Assembly (NCBI GenBank): GCA_905235775.1
Contig: CAJOMY010000114.1
Coordinates: 1-5,862 of the forward strand
Source of the DNA: an uncultured Bacteroidales bacterium
GTDB lineage: Bacteria; Bacteroidota; Bacteroidia; Bacteroidales; UBA932
Direction of reading: 5' to 3'
DNA length: 5,862 nucleotides
Made by a program: the position numbers and the translations under genes. This document shows positions 5,495 to 5,862 of this stretch, in pieces (the first letter of the stretch is position 1; the number at the start of each line of letters is the position of its first letter). Below the pieces are notes generated by a model. It did not search any database. It was not told the DNA's origin and saw nothing but the letters and a program-made list of their open reading frames with translations.

Positions 5495-5560
5495 GCCTTT
5501 TTTGAGGACGAAAGCCGTTTCCCGCGCCATTTATCCTCAAAACAAGCCTTTTTTGAGGAT
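5495..5560. repeat. Duplicated 14-bp motif GCCTTTTTTGAGGA with an inverted partial copy
   Basis: GCCTTTTTTGAGGA occurs at 5495-5508 and again at 5546-5559, 51 bases apart. Between them ATCCTCAAAA (5533-5542) is an inverted copy that forms a perfect 10-bp stem with TTTTGAGGAT (5551-5560) around an eight-base loop. The array lies about 40-110 bases upstream of the operon promoter, so it could be a regulator-binding or structured site, or part of the adjoining repeat element. Confidence 0.7.
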
Positions 5561-5577
5561 AGCTATTCCCGTCCGCG

Positions 5578-5682
5578 CGGGAGTCGCAGGGGATACGGGC
5601 GTACGTCGGGAAAGGGCGGGGCTATCCGTTTCGGTTGCTGGACGTCTGACGCCTCCTATACGCCCGCACCCCTGCGCTCCCG
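5578..5682. repeat. 105-base long-stem palindromic element
   Basis: Three consecutive blocks pair in order: CGGGAG (5578-5583) with CTCCCG (5677-5682), CGCAGGGG (5585-5592) with CCCCTGCG (5669-5676), and CGGGCGTA (5596-5603) with TACGCCCG (5659-5666). Only a one-base bulge and a 3-by-2 internal loop interrupt the 22 paired positions. The apical 55 bases (5604-5658) include a smaller GTACGTC/GACGTC pairing. This could be a structured RNA, an intergenic palindromic repeat or a miniature mobile element; no coding potential is seen. Confidence 0.7.
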
Positions 5683-5699
5683 ACACTCCTGGGAATGTA

Positions 5700-5795
5700 A
5701 GAAGCCACCCATGCGGATGTCCCTCCGGAGCCAGCTCCCTGCCTGCTCCCTGCGGATGGGGTTCCGGGAGCGCTGGGGGGCTTCTCCGCTCCCGG
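5700..5795. repeat. Second GC-rich palindrome cluster with short direct repeats
   Basis: AGAAGCC (5700-5706) pairs with GGCTTCT (5779-5785). CCGGGAGCG (5764-5772) pairs with CGCTCCCGG (5787-5795) around 14 bases; the two pairings compete for the same region. Inside, TGCGGATG occurs at 5712-5719 and 5751-5758, and GCTCCCTGC at 5734-5742 and 5745-5753. The CGGGAG/CTCCCG core is shared with the neighbouring long palindrome. Confidence 0.55.
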
Positions 5796-5800
5796 GCCCG

Positions 5801-5836
5801 GAATGAAGAGATCCTTCGCTGCGCTCAGGATGACAG
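5801..5836. repeat. REP-like dispersed intergenic motif
   Basis: The reverse strand reads TGTCATCCTGAGCGCAGCGA followed by AGGATCTCTTCATTC. This form (TCATCCTGAGCG-AGCGAAGGATCT) is one I recognise as a short repeat recurring between genes in many bacterial genomes and metagenome contigs. It has short complementary ends, ATCCT and AGGAT, around a GC-rich centre. Only one copy is in the window, so its repetitive nature rests on memory. Confidence 0.5.
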
Positions 5837-5862
5837 GTCGGGCATGACGGTAGCGGCCGGGC

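Larger units (their letters stand above)
5454..5862. other. Gene-free, repeat-rich stretch
   Basis: No reading frame here resembles a known protein or has a convincing start context. The 115-codon open frame on the plus strand at 5459-5806 runs through inverted repeats, is rich in Ser, Arg and Pro, and has no recognisable domain, so I do not call it. The first 110 bases are AT-rich, with a short duplicated motif. From about 5568 the base composition becomes GC-rich and is dominated by palindromes and short repeats, ending in a REP-like motif. The next gene to the right is outside the window. Confidence 0.65.

Noticed and set aside
5345..5530. 61-residue open frame on the minus strand upstream of the ATPase gene (MARETAFVLKKGLICGRKWG...)
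   Set aside because: It spans the operon promoter and the probable operator, overlaps the ATPase start in another frame and has no recognisable family; its Lys-rich text comes from the AT-rich spacer.
5459..5806. 115-residue open frame on the plus strand
   Set aside because: It runs through the inverted repeats and hairpins, has low-complexity Ser/Arg/Pro-rich text, no domain and no promoter-like box in front.
5801..5862. Possible tRNA or CRISPR signal in the right-edge repeats
   Set aside because: There is no cloverleaf with a TTCRA-type arm, and the repeats are not regularly spaced with unique spacers.

Overview
The window looks like chromosome from a moderately GC-rich member of the Bacteroidota, probably a Bacteroidales-type organism. 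The coding DNA is GC-rich while the promoter spacers are AT-rich. Intergenic spacers carry the Bacteroidota promoter signature (a -7 box TAnnTTTG, with a TTTG-like -33 box 19-20 bases upstream in the best cases), and gene starts lack clear Shine-Dalgarno sequences. The protein types fit too: a Bacteroidota-style YebC beginning MGRAFEFRK, a recF-linked TPR membrane protein, a DUF2807 lipoprotein, and a GntR (YtrA-type) regulator with an ABC exporter.

Layout. (1) 1-373, minus strand: the 5' end of recF, which after about 90 codons changes in frame into what reads as the C-terminal tail of a DAHP synthase (AroF/G/H type). This is either a real deletion fusion or an assembly chimera. (2) 374-445: a compact divergent promoter region. 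(3) 446-1877, plus strand: a two-gene unit, a TPR membrane protein followed one base later by yebC, closed by a strong terminator at 1907-1934. (4) 1980-2543, plus strand: a secreted, methionine-rich protein resembling DUF4412. (5) 2591-2627: a hairpin whose U-tract lies on the minus strand, so it terminates the next unit. (6) 5388-2670, minus strand: a tightly packed four-gene operon, ABC ATPase > six-TM permease > YtrA-type GntR repressor > DUF2807 lipoprotein. It has a near-consensus promoter at 5423-5453 and an imperfect palindrome at 5399-5420 where transcription should start, which is a natural operator for the GntR protein. (7) 5454-5862: no credible gene. This stretch holds repeats: a 14-bp duplicated motif with an inverted copy, a 105-base long-stem palindrome, further GC-rich hairpins, and a REP-like motif near the right edge.

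How the genes fit together. The minus-strand operon is the most coherent system. A small GntR protein without an effector domain would repress its own ABC exporter operon, as YtrA-type proteins do in cell-envelope stress operons of other phyla. The fourth gene adds a surface lipoprotein with 20-residue glycine-rich repeats, so the unit may be an envelope-stress or export module. The plus-strand pair joins a membrane TPR protein to a translation or regulatory factor (YebC), which could reflect simple co-transcription. Functions are inferred from recognised family features; no database search was run.
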